Positions 25,515 through 34,094 of a DNA stretch of 64,000 bases are shown in pieces (position 1 is the first letter of the stretch; each line of letters starts with the position of its first letter). Origin of the DNA: Enterococcus sp. BWR-S5 (GTDB taxonomy: Bacteria > Bacillota > Bacilli > Lactobacillales > Enterococcaceae). The stretch covers positions 105,167 to 169,166 of the forward strand of contig NZ_JADOEQ010000010.1 of the NCBI RefSeq assembly GCF_016745255.1. The letters run 5' to 3'. The translations under genes and the position numbers were made by a program. Below the pieces are notes generated by a model. The model searched no databases, was not told where the DNA came from, and saw only the letters and a program-made list of their open reading frames with translations.

Positions 25515-27041
25515 ATGGATTTTTTAAGACGGGCATTACTAAGTATGAAGGCAAAAAAGGGAAGGACGCTATTATTAAGTGCGGTGTTTTCAGCAATCTT
25601 GATTTTTGTCTTGGCGGGTTTGACGATTCGCAGTGCGGCATTGTCTGCAACTGAAAATGCTAAGAAGAGTGTCGGTGCGACGGTTACATTAACGACAAAT
25701 CGTCAAAATGGAATGGAGCGCTCAGAAGGAGAAGATGGCAGTGAACGACCGGATCCAAGTAGTTTTACTGTGACACCGGTTAATTTGGAGGATGCGGAGA
25801 AAATAGCTGCGTTAGCTAATGTGAAGAGCTATTCCTTCATTTCTTCATCTTCTGCGGGAGCAACGGATGACATCACGCCTATTTCCAGTTCAGACGATTC
25901 AGAAGATACAGCAACCTCATCATCGACAGAAACGACAGATGAAGGAATGATGGGCGGCGGCCCCGGGGGCATGATGGGTGGTGGAGAAACTGGTGGCGGC
26001 GCTGCAATGATGCAGAGCGATTTTCAAGTAACTGGTGTCATGGAGCTGTCTATGTATTCCGGTTTTTCTGAAGGAACTTCCAGTATTGTTGATGGTGAAG
26101 CAATCACAGCTGAGGATGAGGGAACAAATAATGTGGTGATTGAACAAACCCTTGCAGAAGCAAATGAGTTAAGTGTGGGAGATACGTTTACCATTACAAG
26201 CCCTGATGATGAAGAAACAACCTATGAAGTGACAATCAAAGGTATTTATGAAACATCTGAAAGCAGCAGTAGTATGGGGACGATGTTCAACTTCTTGAAC
26301 CCTGCGAATACATTGTACAGCTCTTATACATTTGCGAATACGCTAAAAGGTGAGGATGCAGAAGGGACGATTGATTCAGCCAGCTATACACTTTCAGATC
26401 CTGAAGCAATGGATCAATTTGTAACAGAAGCGGAAGCATTAATCGATACAGACACATTCAGTTTACAAACGAATGATCAAATGTATCAGCAAATGTTGCA
26501 GCCGTTGAATAATGTTGCCAGCTTTGCGACAAATATTGTTGTCTTGGTAGCAGTTGCCGGAGTGATTATTTTGACACTGATTGTGATGATGACGATTCGC
26601 GAGAGACGTTATGAAATTGGTGTGCTGCTTTCATTGGGTGAGGCAAGAGTGAAAGTAATTATGCAGTTCTTTACTGAAATTTTGGTGTGTATGTTGTTTG
26701 CATTAGTTGTGGCATCATTTAGCGGAAACATTGTCGGAAATGTTATCGGCGAACAATTGCTTGAACAGCAGACAGAGTCAACGCAGACAGCATCGAACGG
26801 AAATAACGGTATGAGTGAAAACGGACCTGGTGGAAATCAAGGTGGCGGACCTGGCAACTTTGGCAGTATCGGAGCCAGTTCACAGGAAGCAGCTCAGGAA
26901 ATCCAAGATATGGACATCACTGTGACTGCGGATCAAATTATTATGCTTGCTGGTGTAGGTGTGCTTATCAGTTTTGGTTCTATCTTACTATCATCAGTAG
27001 GAATCATTCGTTTGCAGCCAAGAAAAATACTAACAACATAG
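25515..27041 (+). CDS. MacB/FtsX-type ABC transporter permease
   Basis: Membrane subunit of a probable type VII (MacB-like) ABC system that works on the outer face of the membrane. There is one membrane helix near residue 20-40, a large extracellular domain, and three C-terminal helices separated by a second extracellular loop. The extracellular domain contains a Met/Gly-rich stretch (residues about 140-165, MMGGGPGGMMGGG) and a second Gly/Asn-rich loop between helices 3 and 4. AGGAGG points to the ATG at 25515 rather than the earlier in-frame start at 25488. The ATPase follows at once. The substrate is unknown. Confidence 0.85.
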   Translation: MDFLRRALLSMKAKKGRTLLLSAVFSAILIFVLAGLTIRSAALSATENAKKSVGATVTLTTNRQNGMERSEGEDGSERPDPSSFTVTPVNLEDAEKIAALANVKSYSFISSSSAGATDDITPISSSDDSEDTATSSSTETTDEGMMGGGPGGMMGGGETGGGAAMMQSDFQVTGVMELSMYSGFSEGTSSIVDGEAITAEDEGTNNVVIEQTLAEANELSVGDTFTITSPDDEETTYEVTIKGIYETSESSSSMGTMFNFLNPANTLYSSYTFANTLKGEDAEGTIDSASYTLSDPEAMDQFVTEAEALIDTDTFSLQTNDQMYQQMLQPLNNVASFATNIVVLVAVAGVIILTLIVMMTIRERRYEIGVLLSLGEARVKVIMQFFTEILVCMLFALVVASFSGNIVGNVIGEQLLEQQTESTQTASNGNNGMSENGPGGNQGGGPGNFGSIGASSQEAAQEIQDMDITVTADQIIMLAGVGVLISFGSILLSSVGIIRLQPRKILTT

Positions 27042-27053
27042 GAGGAAATGTAT

Positions 27054-27737
27054 ATGCTTGAAACAAAGAATGTTGGTTACTGGTATACCAATGAACAGGA
27101 TTATCTATATAAAGACATTGATTTAGAGTTTCATAAAGGGAAAATGTATGCCATTCTAGGCGCCAGCGGCTCTGGAAAGACAACCTTTCTATCGTTAGTA
27201 TCTGGATTGGATGTACCGAAAACCGGCACGATTCAATATAACGGTGAATCATTGAAAAATATTGGTTTACGAAATTATCGTCGCAACGATGTATCGATTA
27301 TTTTCCAAGCGTATAATCTGCTTCCTTATATGTCAGCATTGGATAATGTATTGACTGCTATGGCTATCTCAGGACTGAAGAAGGAAGATAAGAAGGCTTA
27401 CGCATTGGAACACTTGGCAACAGTGGGCATTGATGAAGCACTGGCAAAAAAAAGTGTGACCCAACTTTCCGGTGGTCAGCAGCAGCGGGTAGCAATTGTG
27501 CGAGCGCTATGCTGTGATCATGAGCTGATTGTTGCAGATGAACCGACAGGAAACCTGGATGAAAAAACATCGGAGGACATCGTAAAACTGTTTCAGAAGG
27601 TTGCTCACGATGAGCACAAATGCATCATTATCGTAACTCACGAGCAGGATGTGGCAAATGCCTGTGATACAGTCTATGAATTGAAAAACCATCAATTTAC
27701 AGAAAAGCAAAATAACCAAGAAGAAGCAACCGCATAA
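27054..27737 (+). CDS. MacB/LolD-type ABC transporter ATPase
   Basis: ATPase partner of the preceding permease. Walker A (GASGSGKTT), Q-loop (IFQAYNLLP), signature (LSGGQQQRV), Walker B (ELIVADEPTGNLD) and switch His (IVTHEQDVA) are complete; 227 residues. The ATG at 27054 is spaced 8 bases from AGGAGG, better than the ATG at 27048. No regulator or two-component system lies next to the pair. A bidirectional terminator follows. Confidence 0.92.
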   Translation: MLETKNVGYWYTNEQDYLYKDIDLEFHKGKMYAILGASGSGKTTFLSLVSGLDVPKTGTIQYNGESLKNIGLRNYRRNDVSIIFQAYNLLPYMSALDNVLTAMAISGLKKEDKKAYALEHLATVGIDEALAKKSVTQLSGGQQQRVAIVRALCCDHELIVADEPTGNLDEKTSEDIVKLFQKVAHDEHKCIIIVTHEQDVANACDTVYELKNHQFTEKQNNQEEATA

Positions 27738-27744
27738 ATAGTGA

Positions 27745-27792
27745 AAAAACTCAGACAATGGAAGCCACTAGCTTCTACTTGTCTGAGTTTTT
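27745..27792. terminator. Bidirectional terminator between the ABC pair and fbp
   Basis: Perfect 14-base stem AAAAACTCAGACAA (27745-27758) / 27779-27792, with an inner GAAGC/GCTTC hairpin. A-rich and T-rich flanks let it serve both converging operons; its right arm lies in the last codons of fbp. Confidence 0.85.
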
Positions 27793-29669
27793 GCTTGTTC
27801 TTTTAAAATATTCTGCATGAGACGGGAATCGGTACTGATTTTTTCACCAATCGTTGTATCTTTTACCTTGATTCGATCGATTTTGCGATCGACTATCTGT
27901 CTGCTGGAGACAATATCATCCCCATTCACAATAGCAGTCTCCTTATTTGAGAAGGGCTTATGAGCAGCCAGATGCATACCGTAAGAATTATAGATTAGGG
28001 TATAGCCGCCGATTCCAGTGATCTTCTGGTAGGATTTTGAGAAACCACCATCGATAACTAACATCTTGCTATTGGCCTTGACCGGTGTTTCTCCTTTTCG
28101 TACTTTGATGGGTGTATGACCATTGATGATGCATCCGGTATCGGGATTTGCTCCAAATTCTTTTAACATGTTACGACAAACCTGCTCCTGTTCCCGTAGT
28201 AGGTAATAGGGGTTTTTCTTTTCAACATGGAGTTCGGGAACATCAATGAAATAGCGTTCAAAAGTCTTCATAGCTGTTTTCCCAAATAAGGAGGAACCTT
28301 CTCCACACCAGAGATACCAGATGATATCCGTTAGCTCTTCAATACAACTGGAACGGTTAGTAAAGGCTGAAGTGATACAACGGTCGAAGTAATCCAACAG
28401 TTTTTTTCCGGAGTAGGACTTACCTCTGAAGGAAACGGATTGGAAATCACCGTTTTCTGTTAAAGGAATACAGCCGTGAATCAGCAAATTTTGATTGTAA
28501 TTTAGATAAAGAGACCCTTTTTCCATCAAAAATGTCATGTGTTTTTCAAGTCGCTCTGATTGTTGCATCTGTTGCAGCAAGTCTTCAAAAAGCTCTTCTT
28601 CCTCGCTGGTCAGGGCATAGGGCTGTTTTGGATCAACCGTTTGAAAGCACGCGTTGATTAATGGATAGGTCTTTTGTTTAACTGTGACTGTATGCTTGGT
28701 AAGCTTGTCCAATAATAACCGATCCGTCATATTAAAATCTGGCCGTCTGAGAATAACTTGTCCTTCAAGCTTTTGTTGAATAATGGCAGCTGCTTGTTGA
28801 ATCAGCATGCTGTCAATTTGTTCCTGCTTGGAGAGCGTACTATAGGGATTCTTTTTAGGAGCAAATGCTAAATTATGTGTGTAATGTTTTCTGCTAAACC
28901 GTCTCAAAGAAGAGAGTGAAATTCCATAAGCATTCTCTAAAAGCTCTAAATTCCCATAGCGGGCACAAATCCTTAACACATTGGCAAGGCAGGCTTTCGA
29001 ACCGCAGAAAGCACCTAACCAAATAATATCATGGTTGCCGAATTGGATATCTACAGAGTGATAATCAATAAGCTTATCAATGATTTTATCTGGGTGCGGT
29101 CCTCTATCATAAATATCACCGATGACATGCAGATGGTCGACAATCAATCGCTGTGTTAGGTGGCATAGAGCAGAAACAAAGAACTCCGCTTCATTTAGAT
29201 CAATGATTTTTTCAATAATCTGTTCATAATATTCTTGTTTGTCCGCTTCTTCATCGTAAGGATAAATCAATTCCTCCAAAATATAGGCATATTTCTCAGG
29301 TAGCGCTTTGCGAACCTTGGAACGGGTATATTTGCAGGAACAAAAACGAACAAGCGTAATCAGCTGATGGATGGTTCGGTACCAAAAGCCGGAGGTTAAA
29401 GTTTCCTGCTGCTTTAGGAGGTTGATTTTTTCTTTAGGATAGTAGATAAGGAAGCAGAGAGAATTGATATCTTCTTCAGAAAGAATTTTACCAAAGATTG
29501 AATGAACCTTTTCTTTGATACTTCCTGAGCCATTTCTCAGGATATGATCAAAGGCTTCAAATTCACCATGCAAATCACTGACAAAATGTTCTGTTCCTTT
29601 TGGTAAGTTTAAAATGGCTTCCAAATTGATAATTTCAGCAATCAACTCGTTTTTTTGTAATTGTTTCAA
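27768..29669 (-). CDS. fbp: Fructose-1,6-bisphosphatase, class III
   Basis: Gluconeogenic phosphatase of the Firmicutes-specific class III type, related to metallophosphoesterases. Visible ligand motifs are SDLHGEFEAF, IGDIYDRGPHPDKIID, FGNHDIIWLGAF and INGHTPIKVRKGETP; 633 residues is the normal size. The start is a TTG at 29669, 8 bases after GGAGG. It is probably co-transcribed with ppsR and the CcpN-like gene upstream (51 bases apart), grouping three gluconeogenesis functions. Confidence 0.95.
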   Translation of the reverse strand: MKQLQKNELIAEIINLEAILNLPKGTEHFVSDLHGEFEAFDHILRNGSGSIKEKVHSIFGKILSEEDINSLCFLIYYPKEKINLLKQQETLTSGFWYRTIHQLITLVRFCSCKYTRSKVRKALPEKYAYILEELIYPYDEEADKQEYYEQIIEKIIDLNEAEFFVSALCHLTQRLIVDHLHVIGDIYDRGPHPDKIIDKLIDYHSVDIQFGNHDIIWLGAFCGSKACLANVLRICARYGNLELLENAYGISLSSLRRFSRKHYTHNLAFAPKKNPYSTLSKQEQIDSMLIQQAAAIIQQKLEGQVILRRPDFNMTDRLLLDKLTKHTVTVKQKTYPLINACFQTVDPKQPYALTSEEEELFEDLLQQMQQSERLEKHMTFLMEKGSLYLNYNQNLLIHGCIPLTENGDFQSVSFRGKSYSGKKLLDYFDRCITSAFTNRSSCIEELTDIIWYLWCGEGSSLFGKTAMKTFERYFIDVPELHVEKKNPYYLLREQEQVCRNMLKEFGANPDTGCIINGHTPIKVRKGETPVKANSKMLVIDGGFSKSYQKITGIGGYTLIYNSYGMHLAAHKPFSNKETAIVNGDDIVSSRQIVDRKIDRIKVKDTTIGEKISTDSRLMQNILKEQAKTQTSRS

Positions 29670-29720
29670 TCAATCTGCCTCCTTTGCAAGAAATATTGCT
29701 ATTAAGTCGTTTTTCGATTA

Positions 29721-30527
29721 TTATTCTGTCAGATTTTCAATAATAGAAGAGGTTTCTTCAATTGATTTTTTCTCCACATCAATAACAACAGAGTTATACT
29801 TTTCAAATACTTGATTCGCGTAAGTCAGCTCATCCTTAATTCTGTCGCAATTCGTATAAGCCGAGTCTTCCTTGAGGCCTAATGAGTGAAGGCGAGACTT
29901 CCGGATATCTCTTAAGCTTTCCATTGATGTCGTCAAACCAATAATTTTCTTCGAATCTATCATATCCAGTTCTTTCGGAAGAGGAACCTCCGGAATTAGC
30001 GGTAAGTTGGCAACTTTATGATTTCTGTTAGCCATATACATACTCAGCGGCGTTTTTGAGGTTCTTGATACACCCAAGAGAACATAGTCGGCTTCAAGAA
30101 AGCCTTTCGGGTCTTTTCCATCATCATAGCGAACAGCAAATTCAATTGCGGCAACACGATTAAAATATTGCTCATTCAATTTATGCAAGGCTCCGGGCTC
30201 TTGAAGAGGGGCAATCCCGAAAGTTGATTCGATAATTTCGCTAAGCGGGCTCATGTAGTCGACAAACTGAAGGCCGGTTCTTGCAGCAAAATCACGAACC
30301 AAGGCTACTAATTGTTTGTTAACCAGTGTCGTAACGACGATAGCCTTATCATGTAAAGCATCCTTCAAAATAGGCTGTAATAAATCTTCATCTGTGATAA
30401 ATGGAAAACGCTGGATATCTCTCATGTCAATGTCTGGATATTGTGCAGAGACCGCTGAGATAATTTTTTGTGCAGTTTCTCCTACAGAGTCGGAAATTAA
30501 ATAAATCTTTACATTATTCTTTTTCAT
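29721..30527 (-). CDS. ppsR: PPDK/PEP synthase regulatory protein (DUF299)
   Basis: Bifunctional ADP-dependent kinase and Pi-dependent phosphorylase that inactivates and reactivates pyruvate phosphate dikinase by threonine phosphorylation. IYLISDSVGETAQKI and VLLGVSRTSKTPLSMYMA (P-loop-like) are typical. The target enzyme ppdK is divergently encoded 0.8 kb away. The frame opens at a TTG at 30536; I prefer the ATG at 30527, though its AGGAG spacing (12) is long. The homologue in Bacillus is yqfL, adjacent to ccpN, exactly as here. Confidence 0.92.
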   Translation of the reverse strand: MKKNNVKIYLISDSVGETAQKIISAVSAQYPDIDMRDIQRFPFITDEDLLQPILKDALHDKAIVVTTLVNKQLVALVRDFAARTGLQFVDYMSPLSEIIESTFGIAPLQEPGALHKLNEQYFNRVAAIEFAVRYDDGKDPKGFLEADYVLLGVSRTSKTPLSMYMANRNHKVANLPLIPEVPLPKELDMIDSKKIIGLTTSMESLRDIRKSRLHSLGLKEDSAYTNCDRIKDELTYANQVFEKYNSVVIDVEKKSIEETSSIIENLTE

Positions 30528-30542
30528 AATCGTCAAACACTC

Positions 30543-31178
30543 CTAATAGTTTTCATTTTCTATATCTTTACCGGCAAGGATAAAGTATTCCATTAATTTT
30601 GTTTTTGTCAGCTTCCCAAGCACCTTTGTCGGGTTAGACTCATCAACAACCGGTAAGGTATCTACACTATGGAGAAGCAATAAATCACCTGCTTCTAAAA
30701 TAGTATGTTCTCCGGTAACTGTTGTGATATTGGGCATTCTAGTCATGATGACAGCTACAGGTGTTTTTTCTGTATGAGGATTACTGATTGCTGCTCGTAG
30801 CAAATCTTTCCGAGAAAGCAGCCCAATCAAATTCTCCTGTTCGTCTTTGACATAAAGCGAGCCGACATCATACATAAACAGATTGGTAACAGCATCGTAA
30901 ATGGTTGTAGACTGGGGAATTAAGAGTGGAGGAATCATGATATCCTTCACTTTTTTTCGATAAAGCTTTTCATACAGCAAAGGCTCAACCGTTTGACCGG
31001 TATAAAAATAACCAACTTTTGGTCGTGCATCAAGTAGACCAGTCATTGTTAAAATCGCCAGATCGCTGCGAAGTGTTGCTCTGCTCAAACCCAATGTCCT
31101 TGCAATGGATTCACCGCTTATCGGTTGATTTTCCTTCACAATTTTAATGATTTCCAGCTGTCTGGAAGTTAAATTCAT
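30543..31178 (-). CDS. ccpN: CcpN-like HTH-CBS transcriptional repressor
   Basis: DNA-binding regulator of gluconeogenic genes. An N-terminal winged helix-turn-helix (SRQLEIIKIVKENQPISGES, then SRATLRSDLAIL) precedes two CBS domains (DIMIPPLLIPQSTTIYDAV and VAVIMTRMPNITTVTGEHT) that sense nucleotides; 211 residues. In Bacillus CcpN represses gapB and pckA and is co-transcribed with the PPDK regulator, as here. The divergent ppdK promoter carries two boxes resembling the CcpN consensus, so ppdK is the likely local target and autoregulation is possible. Confidence 0.88.
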   Translation of the reverse strand: MNLTSRQLEIIKIVKENQPISGESIARTLGLSRATLRSDLAILTMTGLLDARPKVGYFYTGQTVEPLLYEKLYRKKVKDIMIPPLLIPQSTTIYDAVTNLFMYDVGSLYVKDEQENLIGLLSRKDLLRAAISNPHTEKTPVAVIMTRMPNITTVTGEHTILEAGDLLLLHSVDTLPVVDESNPTKVLGKLTKTKLMEYFILAGKDIENENY

Positions 31179-31271
31179 TTCGCATAACCTACTCTCTTAA
31201 TGTGACATACTAATTATTATATATGTGGTCATATATAAAATCAAGTGAAAATAAAATGTATCACAATTGTG

Positions 31272-31300
31272 TTGACACAATATGTGTTACACTATATAAT
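31272..31300 (+). promoter_or_regulatory. Perfect sigma-A promoter of ppdK
   Basis: TTGACA (31272-31277), 17 bases, TATAAT (31295-31300): exact consensus in both hexamers and spacing. Such a strong promoter implies that repression sets its output. Confidence 0.9.
31283..31293 (+). promoter_or_regulatory. CcpN-type operator 1
   Basis: TGTGTTACACT fits the Bacillus CcpN consensus TRTGHYATAYW, as I recall it, at 10 of 11 positions. It sits inside the promoter spacer. Confidence 0.6.
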
Positions 31301-31315
31301 TCGTTTTAAATCTAA

Positions 31316-31326
31316 TGTGTTACACT
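31316..31326 (+). promoter_or_regulatory. CcpN-type operator 2
   Basis: Second exact copy of TGTGTTACACT, 33 bases after the first, just downstream of the expected transcription start and touching the ribosome binding site region. Confidence 0.6.
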
Positions 31327-31342
31327 ATAAAGGAGGATGTTT

Positions 31343-33955
31343 ATGACATTTGTTTATGAGTTTTCAGAAGGAACCAAGGAACAAACCGCATTATTAGGAG
31401 GCAAGGGTGCCAATTTAGCTGAAATGACCAGCCTCGGCTTGCCTGTGCCAAACGGATTTACAATAACAACAGAGGCGTGTGTTGACTATCTTGCAGGTAA
31501 TGGGCAGCTTCAGCCAGATTTAAAGAACGAAGTCCGGCATCATATCATCAGCTTAGAAAAAAAATCTGGAAAAGGATTCGGCAGTAAAGAGAAGCCGTTG
31601 CTAGTTTCCGTTCGCAGCGGATCAAAGTTTTCGATGCCGGGGATGATGGATACGATTTTAAATCTAGGATTAAATGATGAAACTGTTGAAGCGTTGGCAA
31701 GTAAAACAGCAAATGGTCGTTTTGCCTATGATTGTTACCGCAGGCTGCTGCAAATGTTTGGAGATGTGGTTTGCGGAATAGATAAGAATCGCTTTGAGGA
31801 TCAACTGACCTTTTACAAAAAGAAAAAGAATTATCAAGAGGATACGGAAATGACGATGGAGGATTGGCAATATCTTGTTGGTATCTATAAAGGGGTCTAT
31901 CAAGAGGTCCTTCATCGCGCGTTTCCTCAAGATCCTATGGACCAGCTTTTTCAAGCGATAGAGGCCGTTTTTCGTTCTTGGAATAACAAACGGGCAATAA
32001 CATACCGTCGCCTACATCAAATTCCTGATAATTTAGGAACAGCTGTAAATATTCAGGAGATGGTTTTTGGTAATTCTGGTTTTGAAAGCGGAACCGGGGT
32101 GGCATTTACGAGAAACCCGGCAACAGGAGAAAAGGGGATTTTTGGAGAGTTCCTTCTCAATGCACAGGGTGAGGATGTTGTTGCGGGTATTCGAACACCA
32201 CAACCGATTCATAAGCTGCAGCAAAGTATGCCTACTGTATATGCTGAATTTGAAAGAATCAGTGAGCGTTTGGAAGGCCATTATAAGGATATGCAGGATA
32301 TTGAATTTACGATTGAAGACCAAAAGCTGTATATTCTTCAGACGAGGAATGGCAAAAGAACAGCGAAGGCTACCTTCAAAATATGTATTGATATGGTAGA
32401 AGAAGGGATAGTATCTAAAGCAGAAGCGTTACAACGAATTACCCCATTAATGGTGACGCAGCTGCTGCATCCTGTTTTTGATCCGGATGATTTGAAGCTG
32501 GCAACTCCAATTGCCAGAGGCTTGCCCGCCAGTCCGGGAGCGGCTAGCGGCAATGTCTACTTTACAGCAGAAAGCGCCAAAGCTGCAACATTAAGGGGAG
32601 AGAAAGTCATTCTCGTACGTCAGGAGACGTCTCCGGAAGACATTGAGGGAATGGTAGTCAGTGAAGCAATCATTACCTCAAGAGGAGGGATGACCTCTCA
32701 TGCTGCTGTTGTGGCACGTGGAATGGGTGTCTGTTGTGTTGCCGGTTGCGAGGAACTGGTTGTTGATGAATTTATGGAGCAAATTACCTGTAAGGAACAG
32801 GTCTTTAAGGTAGGAGATACGCTCTCAGTCGATGGAACAACAGGACTGATTTATCAAGGGATGATTACCAAAAAGCAAGGAAATGAACAGCAGCTGCTGC
32901 AAAAAATTCTTAGCTGGGCAAAGGAGATCAATCAGCTGAAGGTCTTCGCGAATGCAGAAACACCGGAAGATATACGAACTGCTTTGAACTTAGGCGCTGA
33001 AGGAATCGGACTTGCTCGGACAGAGCATATGTTTTTCGGTGAGGAACGAATCAGCGAGATGCGAAAGATGATTTTAGCAAAAGATACCAGGGGCTTGAAG
33101 GAGCCGCTAGATAAATTGAAGGAGTATCAGAAACAAGATTTTAAAGAGATTTTCCAGTTGATGGAAGGGCGTCCATGTACCGTTCGACTTTTAGACCCGC
33201 CGCTCCATGAATTTCTTCCAAGAACAGGAAAGGAGATTGAAGAGCTGGCTGCGGCATCAGGAAGAACGCCTGCTCAGATTCGTAAGCGCATGAATGAGTT
33301 GGAGGAGCAAAATCCGATGCTTGGACATCGTGGCTGTCGTCTTGCAATTACGATTCCCGAAATATACGATATGCAGGTAAAAGCGATTGTTGAAACAGCA
33401 CTGCTTGTGAATCGAGAAAATGATTTCCAGACGGTTCCTGAGATTATGATTCCGCTCATCAGTACTAGGGAGGAAATGGATGTGTTGAGGGCTCGTTTGG
33501 AAAATGTAATACAGTCTGTTTTAGCAGGAGAATCGCTTGAGTATAAAATAGGTACAATGCTGGAAACACCAAGAGCTTGTCTTCTAGCTGAGGAAATTGC
33601 TGCGCATTCAGATTTCTTCAGCTTTGGGACAAATGATTTAACACAGCTCACATTCGGTTTTTCTCGAGATGATTCCGGTAAATTTTTAGGAGAATATGTT
33701 GATAAGAAGCTATTGAAGGATGATCCATTCCAGCACATAGATGAAGCCGGGGTTGGTAAGCTGATTGATATCGCTGTAATGAATATAAAGAAGGCCTCAA
33801 AGCAGGCAAAGATTGGTGTTTGTGGGGAAGTAGGCGGTGATCCGCAGTCCATCCGCTTTTTGAGAAAACTGCCGATTGATTATGTTTCTTGTTCTCCCTA
33901 CAGAATTCCGGCAGCGCTTCTGACAATTGCTCAGGAAACAAGTGCAGAGAAATAA
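31343..33955 (+). CDS. ppdK: Pyruvate, phosphate dikinase
   Basis: Interconverts pyruvate + ATP + Pi and PEP + AMP + PPi. It has the N-terminal ATP-grasp domain (GGKGANLAEM, SVRSGSKFSMPGMMDT), the swivelling phosphohistidine domain (GGMTSHAAVVARGMG) and the C-terminal PEP/pyruvate barrel (FGTNDLTQL, GVCGEVGGDPQSI); 870 residues is full length. The ATG at 31343 has 6-base spacing from AGGAGG; the ATG at 31337 abuts it. The divergent genes encode its regulatory kinase/phosphorylase and a CcpN-like repressor. The monocistronic layout is inferred. Confidence 0.96.
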   Translation: MTFVYEFSEGTKEQTALLGGKGANLAEMTSLGLPVPNGFTITTEACVDYLAGNGQLQPDLKNEVRHHIISLEKKSGKGFGSKEKPLLVSVRSGSKFSMPGMMDTILNLGLNDETVEALASKTANGRFAYDCYRRLLQMFGDVVCGIDKNRFEDQLTFYKKKKNYQEDTEMTMEDWQYLVGIYKGVYQEVLHRAFPQDPMDQLFQAIEAVFRSWNNKRAITYRRLHQIPDNLGTAVNIQEMVFGNSGFESGTGVAFTRNPATGEKGIFGEFLLNAQGEDVVAGIRTPQPIHKLQQSMPTVYAEFERISERLEGHYKDMQDIEFTIEDQKLYILQTRNGKRTAKATFKICIDMVEEGIVSKAEALQRITPLMVTQLLHPVFDPDDLKLATPIARGLPASPGAASGNVYFTAESAKAATLRGEKVILVRQETSPEDIEGMVVSEAIITSRGGMTSHAAVVARGMGVCCVAGCEELVVDEFMEQITCKEQVFKVGDTLSVDGTTGLIYQGMITKKQGNEQQLLQKILSWAKEINQLKVFANAETPEDIRTALNLGAEGIGLARTEHMFFGEERISEMRKMILAKDTRGLKEPLDKLKEYQKQDFKEIFQLMEGRPCTVRLLDPPLHEFLPRTGKEIEELAAASGRTPAQIRKRMNELEEQNPMLGHRGCRLAITIPEIYDMQVKAIVETALLVNRENDFQTVPEIMIPLISTREEMDVLRARLENVIQSVLAGESLEYKIGTMLETPRACLLAEEIAAHSDFFSFGTNDLTQLTFGFSRDDSGKFLGEYVDKKLLKDDPFQHIDEAGVGKLIDIAVMNIKKASKQAKIGVCGEVGGDPQSIRFLRKLPIDYVSCSPYRIPAALLTIAQETSAEK

Positions 33956-34094
33956 TCAGTTATCTAGCAGTTTTATTGCTTGAAAATTTCTAGTTACATT
34001 CACCAGTTTACTTAAGGCAAAATGAAAAAACAGATAGGAAGTTTATCATTTTTATGTTATTATCATTGATAACGAAAATGAAGAAGGTGAAAAA

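Noticed and set aside
33274..33852. Long minus-strand frame of 192 codons inside ppdK
   Set aside because: Shadow of a well-supported gene on the other strand; Ser-rich low-quality translation and no start signal.
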